From contig JBBMOA010000004.1 of assembly GCA_037954235.1 (NCBI GenBank), positions 62,001 to 126,000 of the forward strand: a stretch of DNA of 64,000 nt. The letters run 5' to 3'. Positions 39,691 to 49,366 of the stretch are shown one piece after another. The position numbers were made by a program, and so were the translations under genes. The notes below the pieces were generated by a model. That model worked only from the letters and a program-made list of their open reading frames with translations, was not told the DNA's origin and ran no database searches. Numbering within the stretch: position 1 is the first letter of the stretch; each line of letters opens with the position of its first letter. Source of the DNA: Aulostomus chinensis (Eukaryota > Chordata > Actinopteri > Syngnathiformes > Aulostomidae).

Positions 39691-39880
39691 TCAGGGATTA
39701 GTATTGCTAATAAATTGGCCTATGTTCCTAGATAAGAGAGATGCACCATCCAAAGTAGGATGGACGCCATCTCTCCGAATCAGACCAGGCTTTCCCCAGA
39801 AGGAGCTCCAATTGTCTATGTAAGTCACGTTGTTATCTAAGCACCACCTAGACATCCAGCGATGGAAAACAAGCCCTGGA
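39691..39880 (-). pseudogene. L2 LINE ORF1 fragment, SGNH/esterase C-terminus
   Basis: About 60 codons are open on the - strand, ending at a TGA at 39,691-39,693 just upstream of ORF2. They read RWCLDNNVTYIDNWSSFW, then GLIRRDGVHPTLDGASLLS. The D-G-V-H-P block is the Asp-x-x-His catalytic end of SGNH hydrolases, seen in the esterase-type ORF1 of many L2/CR1 LINEs. The N-terminal half with the catalytic serine is missing because the element is 5'-truncated at its junction with the ERV. The domain is thought to help ORF1 bind membranes or lipids; that is general knowledge and untested here. Confidence 0.7.
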
Positions 39881-41952
39881 TGGTTGTCCGCTTCCTCCGG
39901 ACACCACTCTAATCCAGTATGTAGATGATCTTCTCATTGCAGCACCGACACCAGCAGCGTGCCTGGCCGCAACAAAGGCTGTCCTCATCCGATTGGCTGG
40001 ACGTGGTTTTAAGGTCAGTAAAAACAAACTCCAAGAGGTCAGGACGCAAGTTACCTTTTTGGGCAGAGTACTCTCGCAAAAAGGAGCTGGCATGTCGCCT
40101 GCACATAGATCTACCATTCTGCATCACCCAAAGCCCATGACTGTAAAGGAAATGTTGTCGTTTCTCGGTCTGACTGGGTACAGTCGCAATTACATTCCTG
40201 AATATACGGGCATGACACAGGCTCTCCGTAACTTGATTAAAGAGCATGGCATGCGGAACCGGACCACTGCATGAGTGTGAACACGAAGCACAAAAGGATG
40301 AAAAGGTACGACCAGATCTTAAAGCTCAACCATTAACAGATGCTGAAGAAATGTTCACAGGCGGATGTTGCTACAAAGATGAAAAAGGTGGACTGAAAGC
40401 AGAATACGCGGTGGTGAAGAAGGAAGGACCCAACTGGGTGACAATAGAGGTCCGGCAACTAGAAGGACAGCAATCCGCACAAAAAGCAGAGGTAATGGCT
40501 CTCATTGCAGCTCTCAAACTAGGAGAAGGAAAACAAATAAACATCTATATGGACTCTGCCTATGCCGCCGTAGCAGCACATGTGGAACTGGGACAATGGA
40601 TCAGAGCAGGATACCTCACCGCAGACCCATTAAACACGAGCAGGAAATGAGAGAATTAGCAGAAGCTCTGCAACTTCCCCAGGAGGTGGCTATCATAAAG
40701 TGCAAAGGTCATGACAATGCCATTACAGAAGTAGCAACAGGGAACCGAGAAGCAGATGCGGCAGCAAAAAGAGCAACAGGTTATCTGCCCCACCTACAAA
40801 TGGTGAGTATGGAAGAAGAACTACAAATGTCTCCACAGGTCACGCTGATTGACATCAGCCGATGTCAAAAGGGGGCCTCACCACAGGAAAAGACAACATG
40901 GAAACAGAGAGGAGGACTTGAAACTGAGGGGCTCTGGCGAGGGCCTGATGGACGGCTAATACTGCCCCCTGGAATCAGAGAGCGGGCACAGGAAGAAGCA
41001 CACGGAATCGGTCATGTGGGAGCGGCTCAGATGAGTCAAAATCTGAGAGAATGGTGGCATCCGTTTTTATCAGACATAATAAAGAATTGGGTAAAAAGCT
41101 GTTCCATATGTTCCCTGTACAACTCTAAGCCAACCATTAAACCCAAGACAGGTATGTTTCCACTGGAGACCAGGCCAGGCAGGGAGATTGTGATAGACTA
41201 CATGGACATGGGGACGACGGTCAGAGGGTACAGGTATGTGTGGATGTGTTTTCAGGATGGCCAGAGGCGTGGCCAACAAAGAAGGAGGATAGCAAGTCAG
41301 TGGTGAAGTTTTTGATTAATCAATACATTCCTCGGCATGGGTTCCCACAGAAAATTAGATCAGATTATGGGACACATTTCAAAAACCAACATCTACAACA
41401 GGTGGAGGCAATGTTGGGGTTGAAGCACTCGTTTGGCTCTGTGTATCACCCTCAATCACAAGGTAAGGTGGAAAGAATGAACCAAACCATCAAACAAAGA
41501 TTGGCTAAAATCTGTGCACCGACAAAATTAAATTGGTGCTCTACTTGGCTCTAATGACAGTTCGATGCTCTGTTAATCAGGGAACAGGTTTCACCCCATT
41601 TGAACCCTCCACAGGAAGGCACTTCCCAGGACCAGGAGCAGGCCTGCCACCAGTGGAGCTGGAATTCGAAAGAGGGCACACAGCATATTTTACTGAACTC
41701 CAAGCTCTCATTTCAGATTTCTCCGAACAGGTCCGGGACAAAAGACAGGCGAAGGTCGAGGGCATCCTCCCCACTGCTGACTGGGTCCTGCTGAAGGTCA
41801 TCAAGCGGAAGTGGTCTGAACCCAGGTGGACTGGTCCATTCCAGGTGACTGAGAGGACGTCCCACGCGGTGCGGCTCAGAGGGAAAGGAGACTCTTGGTA
41901 CCATTGGAGCCAGTGCACAGCAGCAGAGGAACCAGGCAGATCAGTCCAGTAG
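39880..41952 (+). pseudogene. Endogenous retrovirus pol, 3' part (RT, RNase H, integrase), broken
   Basis: Pol resumes right of the L2 LINE. The RT catalytic box YVDD is at 39,918-39,929, followed by connection sequences (FLGLTGYSRNYIPEYTGMT). RNase H follows in a second frame from about 40,246. The usual first catalytic Asp (TDG) reads TGG, while Glu (QKAEVMAL) and Asp (YMDSAYA) remain, and the last Asp (NREADAAAK) is in a third frame. Integrase then shows the zinc-binding H-H-C-C block (GIGHVGA, CSICS), the D and D/E residues (IDYMDM, RSDYGTHF, KVERMNQ), and a C-terminal domain (WTGPFQVTERTSHAVRL) ending at 41,952. Reading-frame changes occur near 40,260, 40,630, 41,250 and 41,540. It is a dead old copy; order and motifs match gamma/epsilon-like retroviruses. 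Confidence 0.9.
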
Positions 41953-42113
41953 ATCCACGCAGACCTTCAAAGACGGTGCACTGACCCGGCTGAGTCAGAA
42001 TCAAACCCTGACCTCAACAAAGGGGCAAAATAATCCCTGGTCAGTGGCAAGGTCACAGGGCAGTCAACCCCTGTGACTGAAGAAAGAAGATACCACCCAG
42101 AACGGCTGACAAC

Positions 42114-42221
42114 ATGAAGGATGGACAATTGATTCTGCTCATCATCCTCTGTCTTGTCGTATGTTTTACTTTTCTTGCCGCTATGCTCAATTTAGCCCTC
42201 ACAGGCAGCACTGTGTTTTAA
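42114..42221 (+). CDS. 35-residue hydrophobic ORF between pol and LTR
   Basis: A short ORF starts MKDGQLILLIILCLVVCFTF and stops with TAA at 42,219. Residues 6-29 are strongly hydrophobic, resembling a signal peptide or single membrane span. It lies about 160 bp after the pol stop, where env would begin. No further env coding follows before the LTR. It may be the leader of a deleted env or of a small accessory product. It is too short to prove that it is translated. Confidence 0.3.
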   Translation: MKDGQLILLIILCLVVCFTFLAAMLNLALTGSTVF

Positions 42222-42350
42222 CTGCTTCAAGCTGAATCAAGTGTATTAAAAGTTTCTTTGCATTCCTCCACTAATTGATGCGCCAGAAGATCCTGAGGAG
42301 GAAACTTGATTTTCAACGATACTAATTAGAGTAATCTCCAAAAGGAGATC

Positions 42351-42360
42351 AAAAGGGGGA
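42351..42360 (+). promoter_or_regulatory. Polypurine tract of the ERV
   Basis: aaaaggggga lies immediately upstream of the LTR start. In retroviruses this tract primes plus-strand DNA synthesis, and its position fixes the left edge of the 3' LTR at about 42,363. Confidence 0.75.
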
Positions 42361-42362
42361 AT

Positions 42363-42806
42363 TGTGAGAAAATGAGCTTTTGATCATGTTCTGTTAATAT
42401 GGCACCACCATATCAGGAGTTGATTGTGTATAAGTACATGATGTGATTGTTTATGTTAAGTTGTGCAAGCTGCTAGTTGCACCCGAACTGTCAAGGCTGA
42501 CTGACAAAAACAACAGGACAAGACGACCTGACCGTGCAGGAGGCTGGAGTACTTATCAAGAAGTGTGATATGCATGAGTGTAAAATTACGTATGCAAAAA
42601 TGGTGTGGCTTCAAGCATATATTCACTGTCTGTTAATATCTTATTCAGACTCTCTGCTGCACTCTCAAGGTGCATGTAGTGGGGTCTCCGGATGTGTCTC
42701 TGTGTCTGCTTTGTGGTGTGAAATAAAGTGTTGATTTGTCTAAAGCAGACGACTCCAGTTGACCTCTTCTCATCAACGGACCTGGTGAAGTCGGCGTACT
42801 TCAACA
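42363..42806 (+). mobile_element. 3' LTR of the ERV
   Basis: The proposed LTR starts TGTGAG three bases after the polypurine tract and ends ...CAACA at about 42,806, giving the usual TG...CA. A polyadenylation signal AATAAA lies at 42,722-42,727, suitably near the R/U5 side. The 5' LTR is absent, so neither the right edge nor a target duplication can be confirmed by comparison. The two short ORFs within it (42,534-42,734 + and 42,586-42,804 -) show no domain resemblance and are probably chance. Confidence 0.65.
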
Positions 42807-43152
42807 GACTCTATATTGTGGGACACAGTGTGAGTATGTGATCCGACATGTCCGACGACCGTCCGTTTTTGTTTGAAAAAAACAAACAAAACACCAGGCG
42901 GACTCGAAGCGGACATCCACTGCTCAAAGCACAAGTTTTTTGACCGGATTCCGCATACACTCAGCTGGAAGTCTAAAAGCTTTACTGGAGGAGGCAAACT
43001 CCTTCCACCTGTCCTGAGTGTAGCGGTTTCTGCACTGGGCAGTGGGTGGACACAGAACAGGGCGGAAATGTGGGTGGTGTTTTTACTTGTTGAGGCTGTT
43101 TGTAGCACTATCTTGTCATGGTAACGTGATCATGCCCTGTTCCTTCTTTCAG
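42807..43152. other. Unassigned sequence right of the ERV
   Basis: This interval has no recognisable domain in any frame. It ends in a pyrimidine tract plus AG (ccttctttcag, 43,142-43,152) that looks like a splice acceptor for the next entry. Confidence 0.4.
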
Positions 43153-43356
43153 GACATTGATGATGAGGGAGGTTCGTACAATGATGTGCCAGTGGGGATC
43201 CTCTGCCGTGAACAGGAAAACATCACTCACACCACAATGATCGAGTACGAGTTTGTGAGAAAGATTTTTCATGCCACCACTGAGGAATCACTACAGCCTA
43301 TTAGGCCATGGCTTTGTTTATGTCTTTTGTTGTTGAAAAAAGATATGGTCAATTAA
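43153..43356 (+). other. Possible terminal exon of an unidentified gene or transposon
   Basis: An acidic open frame follows the acceptor-like ctttcag. It reads DIDDEGGSYNDVPVGILC, then EYEFVRKIFH, and stops at 43,354-43,356. The composition looks like protein coding, and AATAAA-like signals follow (near 43,475 and 43,520). I do not recognise the protein. A transposon-encoded tail is as likely as a host exon. No upstream exon was found between it and the ERV LTR. Confidence 0.25.
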
Positions 43357-43504
43357 AAATATTGGATCAATGTAATGTTGCAGTATGTATGTATTCTATA
43401 TTGATGGAAAGACATATTTAGAGTTTCAGGAACTAAAAAGGTTTCTTTTGTTTGTAAAAAAAAATTATGTCCAATAAAAAATTGGATAAATGTAATGTTG
43501 CAGT
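43346..43504. repeat. Short diverged direct repeat
   Basis: About 38 bp ending ggatcaatgtaatgttgcag (43,346-43,384) recur at 43,468-43,504, ending ggataaatgtaatgttgcag. The two copies differ by a few substitutions and small gaps. The AT-rich DNA between them carries no other feature I can name. Confidence 0.6.
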
Positions 43505-43590
43505 CCCTGTATTTTATACAAATAAACACATAAATCACAAAAGAATCTTCTGCCTGTGTGTTTTTCTTTTTATTAAAACAGCTTAAAGGC

Positions 43591-44290
43591 TGAAAGGTCA
43601 TCATTGGCATCAGTGTGTATCCTTTTGTTCTAGCTCAATGGGTGGTCGCCATTGGGTGACCAGTAACGGAGGTGGAGGGGTGAGGGGAGCACTTACCTCC
43701 AGTAATTAAAAACTAATTTGTGCCACAGATATTAACATTGTGTTGCGGGATACTACAAAGACTTTGCTCAACAGGTTTTGGATAAAGTATAAATCCAGAG
43801 ATCTTGATGCTCCGTGCTCTTCCACACAGTGTGACATCTATTTTAATTATTAGAGAGCTGCTTGACAGCAGGTCTATTCTATAGAAACTAACAAACTGCT
43901 AGTGGTTTGTGAACTTCACTGCATTTGTTCATTTGAAGTGATGAACTCCCAGCACATTTCAGAGCTGGGTGAACCTGGAGTCATGCTCACGTTGATGTTC
44001 ACTCCTTCAGGCATGTGTAGCGCTGAGCTGGCCGCGTTCACAGTAGGATGGGCTGTAAGGTCATCATTAGCATCAGAGTGTATCCTTTTGTTCTAGCTCA
44101 ATAGGTGGTGGCCAGGCCAAACAGGTTGCCAGCCCCCACATTGTTCCAGTGTACAGATGAACTCCTGGCACATTTCAGAGCTGGAGTCATGCTCACGTTG
44201 ATGTTCATTAGCATCAGAATGTATCCTTTTGTTCTAGCTCAATGGGTGGTGGCCAGGCCAAACAGGTTCCCAGCCCCCACATGGCCACTG
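43591..44290. repeat. Diverged local repeats
   Basis: Two sequence blocks recur. One runs from catcagtgtgtatccttttg through ttctagctcaatgggtggt, at about 43,602, 44,065 and 44,206. The other is gaactcccagcacatttcag at 43,943 and gaactcctggcacatttcag at 44,159, each followed by catgctcacgttgatgttca. Spacings are irregular (141, 216 and about 460 bp), so this is a decayed tandem array with deletions rather than a clean satellite. The small ORFs over it follow the repeat and are not genes. Confidence 0.7.
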
Positions 44291-45097
44291 AAAGAGGCCA
44301 ATACAGAGAACCAATACTAATATGACTCTCTACTGGCCGTCTCATGGTCTATTTTTGCAGAGAGCCGCGCGCCTGTTGTGTAAATCACTTGCAAGCCTTG
44401 GAAGCTCCAGATGACGTGTTGCAGCAGACATGCAGAACCGGCGCAACTCTCCCACTGCTCATGCTGGCATGAGCATGAGACGGGAAATAGACAATAAAAC
44501 CAGTATCATATGAGTGTTTTAATGTAATTTAACGTGTTATAATGTCTGTATCTGCACATGTGCCACTGATCAGAAAATACACAAGATGAGAGGGACAGGA
44601 GTTCTCCAGCATCTCTGCTGCAGCTCCGTCTCTGTTCCAGCACATGTTAAGTAAAATTACGTCATTATTTTTGTTGATAATTGAAAAGCAAATTTCATGT
44701 AAACAAACTTATAAAAAGATGAGAACTAAATATTTTTGACTGTTTCTGTAGATTGAGGTATGCTTATTATCATAAAGAAAGTGATTATATATGACTTTTA
44801 CATTAGTTTGTTCTCTTAAAATTGCATTTTTTATTGAGTTGCAATTTTTGCAAATTAACACAACTTTACTGCAAAAACTCACATACAGTAAAGCCTCACA
44901 AATTATAGCGCAATTTTTGGGAGAAGCCGCTGCAAAATCAAGCTTTGTTGATCGCACAATCACAAAAAAACTCTGAAATCCTGGAGGGACTGGTATACGT
45001 GTATGTACGCATACAGTATATTGTAAGAGAAAAAATCAGGTATTATCTATTTGCAAATCGAAAATATGTATTCAAGCAAAACTAAAGCAGAAGATGA
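44291..45097. other. AT-rich unassigned DNA with a possible transposon end
   Basis: No coding is recognisable. At about 44,979-44,992 the sequence aaatcctggagggactg resembles a DNA-transposon terminus I associate with teleost repeats (CAGTCCCTCCAGGATTT when inverted). I could not find a matching left end, so a solo fragment is the most I can support. Confidence 0.25.
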
Positions 45098-45370
45098 ATG
45101 CAGGAGAGTAAAAATCTTCTGCTATCTTCTGGTGACCCTGCAATTGGAGAAATGGGCATGATCATAGTGGATTCTGGGCACACCCCCAAGAGGAGGGGGG
45201 GGGGGCTCCCAGTGGCTGGAAACTGGCTGGAGACCAACTGGCAGCCGGGTGGCAGCCGGATGGCAGCCGGATGGCCTCTGGATGTAAGGAGTAATTCTTG
45301 GCGGCCTGATCTGTATGCAGCTATGCCCGTAGATGTAAATGAAGGTGAAACTGGCGACCTTGTGACTGAC
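45098..45370. other. Unassigned sequence at the broken 3' side of the Helitron
   Basis: Helitron resemblance stops at about 45,370 on the - strand. Left of that is a G-run (45,196-45,206) and imperfect cggatggcagc-type repeats at 45,240-45,275. Both strands stay open for about 110 codons here, but the products look like low-complexity translation and match nothing I know. No CTRR end or 3' hairpin was found. Confidence 0.4.
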
Positions 45371-45687
45371 CGTAGGCCATTAACAGAACCGAAATACCAT
45401 CTGGTTGATGACAAAGTGTTGCCAGCAGTCTCCCGGCCTCGTACTGAATAGCCCTAATTAAGTGACTTTCCCCCATCCCTGCACGCCTGTCAAAAAACAT
45501 GCAGAGGCTCTGGGTTCTTACCCATGGCCTTCTGCAAACACCACTGTCTGACTTTATTGAAGGCAGCCATCTGAGTCTCGTTCAGAGACCTAACTCATGC
45601 CAAGCCGTCACTTCTAGGCAAAATGCTACTGTTCCTCTCCAAAAACACGTCTGTTTTTGGTTTGGCAGTCGCCAAATCTGGAACATT
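45370..45687 (-). pseudogene. Helitron helicase, N-terminal remnant
   Basis: Directly after the Rep stop the - strand frame continues through two stops into SLNETQMAAFNKVRQWCLQK and then GKNPEPLHVF. These are the residues that precede motif I of PIF1-type helicases in fish Helitrons. The Walker A motif follows but is split by an indel near 45,490: GKSHLIRAIQYEAGRLL is readable in a shifted frame. Resemblance fades near 45,370, so motifs II-VI are missing. The remnant cannot hydrolyse ATP or unwind DNA. Confidence 0.7.
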
Positions 45688-48043
45688 TTACAAGGCGTCG
45701 GCCAAATGCTCATCAGCAATGTCGCCTTGGCATTGCTCCTTGATTTCCTGTAAACACTCGAGGTTTTCCGCTACCTGCTCAGGACAGAGCTCCCCCCAAA
45801 CATCCTCATCAACCTGATTCTGCTGAGCAATCTCCTCAGCGTGGTCCAACTCAGGACAATCGACCTCAAACCTTGCCCTGTTCTCATCGACGACGCTTTG
45901 CACCGACTTCACCGAGCCGTCCCTGAACCTAACCTCTCCATCACAATAGAATTGACGAAACAGTTCAAAACCCTCAGGTTTGAGATTTGAGTCAACTCTG
46001 TAATGGAGATACATCTGAAGCAGAGTCTGGTTGTGTGCCTCCTCTTGCTTCTCTAAATCGAACCTCATGTAGCGCACAACAGCGAATTGAGACCGCGTTC
46101 TCCTCAAGATGAAGCCAAGTCCATGCTTCAGTTGTATCATGTCCTTGGGCTTTTCATTCTTGCTGAGAAGCTGATACCCAGACGCAAACGTAGACATGCA
46201 CATATCGTCAAACACTTCATTATCTGGCCTGCTCCTATACCTATCTACAATGTTAGGCATCCACATATCCTCTGACCTAATCTCACCACAGGCGGCTTTC
46301 TGCCTCAACACACTGAGGGGTAAACTCATCCTAACTACATTTGCCCCCGTTGGTACAAACACAACCTTCCTGGAACACTCCTTCAAATGCATGTTAGTTA
46401 GCCTGTACATCGCCTCCTGGGCACAAATGTCCCTATTATGCAAATAGACACTTCCTAACTTTTTCAAAGCCTCTTTAGCAGAGAGATTTGATTGTTTTGT
46501 TGCTTCTTTTTGTGCATTTGCCAATAACAGCCCCATTTCTCTCTCGGCTTTGGTTATATACGAAATGATGTAAATAATGACCGCATAGGCATCGGTGACA
46601 AAGCTAATGTCCATGTTAGCATTCCAGCATTTCAACAACTTCTTGCTATACTGGTTAACCCAGACAACCTTTACCCCTCTCTCATAGACTATCCTAGTCT
46701 TGGTGTGCAGCCGCTTATAAGCCAGCTCAAAAATTTCCTGACTAATGCCCAGAGTCTGGAACAAGTGGTCTACGCTAGCGTAGGCCACTTCTCCTGCGTC
46801 CTCTTTTTTAACAGCCGTCTTAACGCCTTTCAAAGTGGCATGTGCCCTCTCCTTCCTAATGGGATTCGTGTCTTCAAAACATTTACAGACTGGCATGTTG
46901 GTTGACTGAGGGTTCTCCCAGGCTTTCGGATCACAGGTACACATTTTGATCTCTGTTTTACAAATAAAGGTTTGGCCCGAAACTACTTTTGGAAAATGAA
47001 AGCGACACATTCCGTGTTTCAAACAGGATTTGGTGTGTCGCCTGGAGTGGGCTTGAACCGATGCCGCGATAGCCGATAACGTGTCATCATCAGGGTTGAA
47101 GTCGCAGGTGACATATTGGTCAATAAATGCCACCACCTCCTCATCTGTATTCTTACCAATTTGGGGAGCCCTCTCAATCCAAAAGAGACAATGGATATGA
47201 GGGGAGCCACGCTGCTGAAATTCTACTCTATAAAAATAGTCTGTGATTTTGCCAGTGGGTTGTGAAGGAGACTTGAGAACCTCATTCAAGAAGCAATGCC
47301 ATCTGTCGTCAAACATCCTGGCAGCTGTCACGGGGTTCCTACGCAACAGCTCGCACCTGTTTGCCCACTCCAAATGCTCTACCGTCTGTGTTCTGCCTTC
47401 CTGTTTCAGGATACTGATCAGGAGATTCTGCCAGCGCAGATCAGCAGACGAAAACGAACAGAACCACGTCGGAATCCCTAACTGACGAACACATGATAAG
47501 AGGTCCTTTTGAACAGACTGCCAAAAGGCAGGCGTTCCTCGAATGGGCTTCAGAAATCTGAAGCCCTCATAAACCTGTAACATATGCTTTAAAGTGTCCT
47601 CGTTCATCAACATTGCTGCGCGAACCTTCTGGGACTTCTGACCTGCTCCACCCTTACACCCCGCTACCGAAACTTTTGAGGACACTTAATCAGTCTCAGA
47701 CATATACTGACTGAAAAAAATGTACTCAACATTCCCGGAATAGCAGCCATCCGCATGCATAATCCAGTTGTTGAAGTACCGCGTCAATGTTAACGCATGC
47801 GAGCGCCCGTCGTGAAATGTTTTCCTACCCAGAGGAAACAAGACGGGGAAACACTTGGCCTCATTTGTGTGGTCAGAAAGCAACCTAACTGGACTGTTTC
47901 CTTCTGCAGGCACCACATTGATAATGTCCTCAAAATACTGGTCTAATGCTTCCTGACCAATATCAACAGGCATAAGACAAGTGTCCTGAAACATGCAGTG
48001 CTGCTGTCTGTCATGTAACAGTTCATCTTCTATTATTTCTCAT
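45688..48043 (-). pseudogene. Helitron Rep (HUH endonuclease) domain
   Basis: Coding enters from the SINE edge at 48,043 with EDELLHDRQQHCMFQDTCLMP, then AKCFPVLFPLGRKTF and RNVEYIFF-type sequence (here GNVEYIFFSQYMSETD). A TAA at 47,684-47,686 interrupts the frame, which then continues open for 665 residues to 45,688. The HUH metal-binding motif is SPHIHCLFWIE (HIH at 47,191-47,199, about residues 163-165). The tyrosine motif is YIISYITKAE, about residues 375-385, with both tyrosines present. An acidic tail (ENLECLQEIKEQ) leads to the helicase. Rep nicks and rejoins single-stranded DNA ends during rolling-circle transposition. Apart from the nonsense codon this is the best preserved Helitron module. 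Confidence 0.9.
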
Positions 48044-48055
48044 GATTCATCTACA

Positions 48056-48426
48056 GGGCTGCACGGTGGTGCAGTGGTTAGCACTGTGGTCTCACAGCAA
48101 GAAGGTTCCGGGGTTCGAGTCCCGGCTCAGGCACGGGATCATTCTGTGTGGAGTTTGCATGTTCTCCCCGTGTCTGCGTGGGTTCTCTCCGGGTACTCCG
48201 GCTTCCTCCCACAGTCCAAAAACATGCAATTGGGGACTAGGCTGATTGAATACTCTAAACTGACCGTAGGTATGAATGTGAGTGTGAATGGTTGTTCGTC
48301 TCTCTATGTTGGCCCTGCGATGGACTGGCGACCTGTACCCCGCCTCTCGCCCGCTGACGCTGGGATAGGCTCCAGCCCCCCCGCGACCCTTAATGTGTAG
48401 GAATAAGCGGAAGATGACGATGGATG
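48056..48426 (+). mobile_element. tRNA-derived SINE (DANA/Mermaid-like), 12-bp target duplication
   Basis: The element begins gggctgcacggtggtgcagt and ends in atggatg. The flanking 12 bp gattcatctaca is present at 48,044-48,055 and 48,427-48,438, fixing the ends exactly. The tRNA-like head keeps an A box (tggtgcagtgg, 48,067-48,077) and a B box (ggttcgagtcc, 48,112-48,122), the internal RNA polymerase III promoter. The body has the constant teleost SINE segments gtggagtttgcatgttctcc and gaccgtaggtatgaatgtg, then gccctgcgatggactggcga. It sits between the DUF6570-like and Rep parts of the Helitron and so postdates it. SINEs are copied by LINE machinery in trans. Confidence 0.95.
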
Positions 48427-48435
48427 GATTCATCT

Positions 48436-49351
48436 ACAACGTCATCCTGACCACCTAACGGAGCTGTCACTGCACCCTCTGAAACAACCTGCTTCTGCTC
48501 ACAAGACTTATCTCCCTATCTACGACAGCTCTGTCGTCACCGTCAGACTGAACCTCCTCAGTCTCACCGTTGTCGCGGCGACAAAAGTCCTCGACCCAAT
48601 TTTCATTGAAGTCAATGTCTTTGTAAAAAGGATTGTTCCTTTTTAAGAAGTGTAGCGCCTGTCGTACACGTGTACTATCAACAAACTGATATCTATAGTG
48701 TCCTTTGTAGGTCAACTTCCGTTTTAATTTGACCTGCAACAAGGACCCTTCCATGCTCATTGTAGGCAACACATTAGTGGTCTGCACGACATTGGCCGGA
48801 ACACGTTACCTGCCGATGTACGCCGTTCTGCCCCCCTTTGGGCAATGCCAACCTTTTCATGAACGGAATGTGCAGTGCTATCATGTGTTGCTCCAAGCTA
48901 TTCAAACATCCCAGTTCCGGTGGAATGGGATCAGGTGTCAGGTTATTGACCCAACACTCATCTGGAATCGGCCCTTTAGAAATCTTACTGTGACACATAT
49001 AGCAAATCCAAAGGTCACCTCTACAAGTGGCCAACACACAAGGCACAACACAGTCATCACAACACCTGTGCAAATACGTGTCACTTATGCAGTGGTTAGC
49101 AACAGAAGCTCTTGCAGAATTTCCAGCATACATTTCATGAGTACAACCTAGCACCTGAGTTCTGAACATCAATCGATGACAGACACAACAGATGAACTCA
49201 GGTCCAGGTTGGACCTTCTGGAAAAACTGTGCCATTATGAAAGTGAAATCTTGCGATTTTTCCAATCCAGTCATTTGATTTCTCCTGTCTTATTTTCATC
49301 TGCTTCAAAATTTTGATCTCTGCTATGTAGTATTTTGTGGAGCTGAATTAG
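48436..49351 (-). pseudogene. Helitron Cys-rich / DUF6570-like region
   Basis: From 49,274 the frame shows FICCVCHRLMF, CISDTYLHRCCDDC and LWICYMCHSKI, Cys/His pairs typical of the zinc-ribbon-like stretch before Rep. IPPELGCLNSLEQHMIALHI and then LPKGGQNGVHRQV follow, matching the DUF6570 signature (LPxGGQxG). A frameshift near 48,800 moves the rest to a second frame (QTTNVLPT, LLQVKLKRKLTYKGHYRYQF, ending near 48,467). The module lies between the L1 insertion and the SINE insertion. Its biochemical role is unknown; in related Helitrons it is part of the same long protein as Rep. Confidence 0.78.
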
Positions 49352-49366
49352 TACTTGCTACAGCCT

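Larger units (their letters stand above)
35174..39880 (-). mobile_element. L2-clade LINE inserted in the ERV RT
   Basis: On the - strand this element carries the end of an esterase-type ORF1, then an AP-endonuclease/reverse-transcriptase ORF2, then a 3' UTR. The UTR ends near 35,174 in aggcaaggctattttatt, the tail typical of many teleost LINEs. ERV RT coding stops at the left edge and resumes at the right edge (YVDD at 39,918), so this is an insertion into an existing ERV. ORF1 is cut near 39,880, so the copy is 5'-truncated. Two younger DNA elements lie inside: a Harbinger-type MITE in the 3' UTR and a hAT MITE in the RT. I could not fix an unambiguous target-site duplication, and edges are good to about 10 bp. 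Clade assignment rests on the domain set and phrases such as DLSAAFDTINHSILLQRL. Confidence 0.88.

Noticed and set aside
42586..42804. 72-codon ORF in the LTR on the - strand
   Set aside because: No domain; it overlaps the polyadenylation signal and U5-like part of the LTR.
45082..45451. Open frames of 110 and 117 codons on opposite strands
   Set aside because: Mutual shadows over a GC-rich stretch with small repeats. Neither matches a known domain or connects to the helicase frame.
48056..48130. tRNA gene at the SINE head
   Set aside because: A and B boxes are present but the sequence continues into a SINE body with a target duplication. No complete cloverleaf is apparent, so it is a tRNA-derived SINE, not a tRNA gene.
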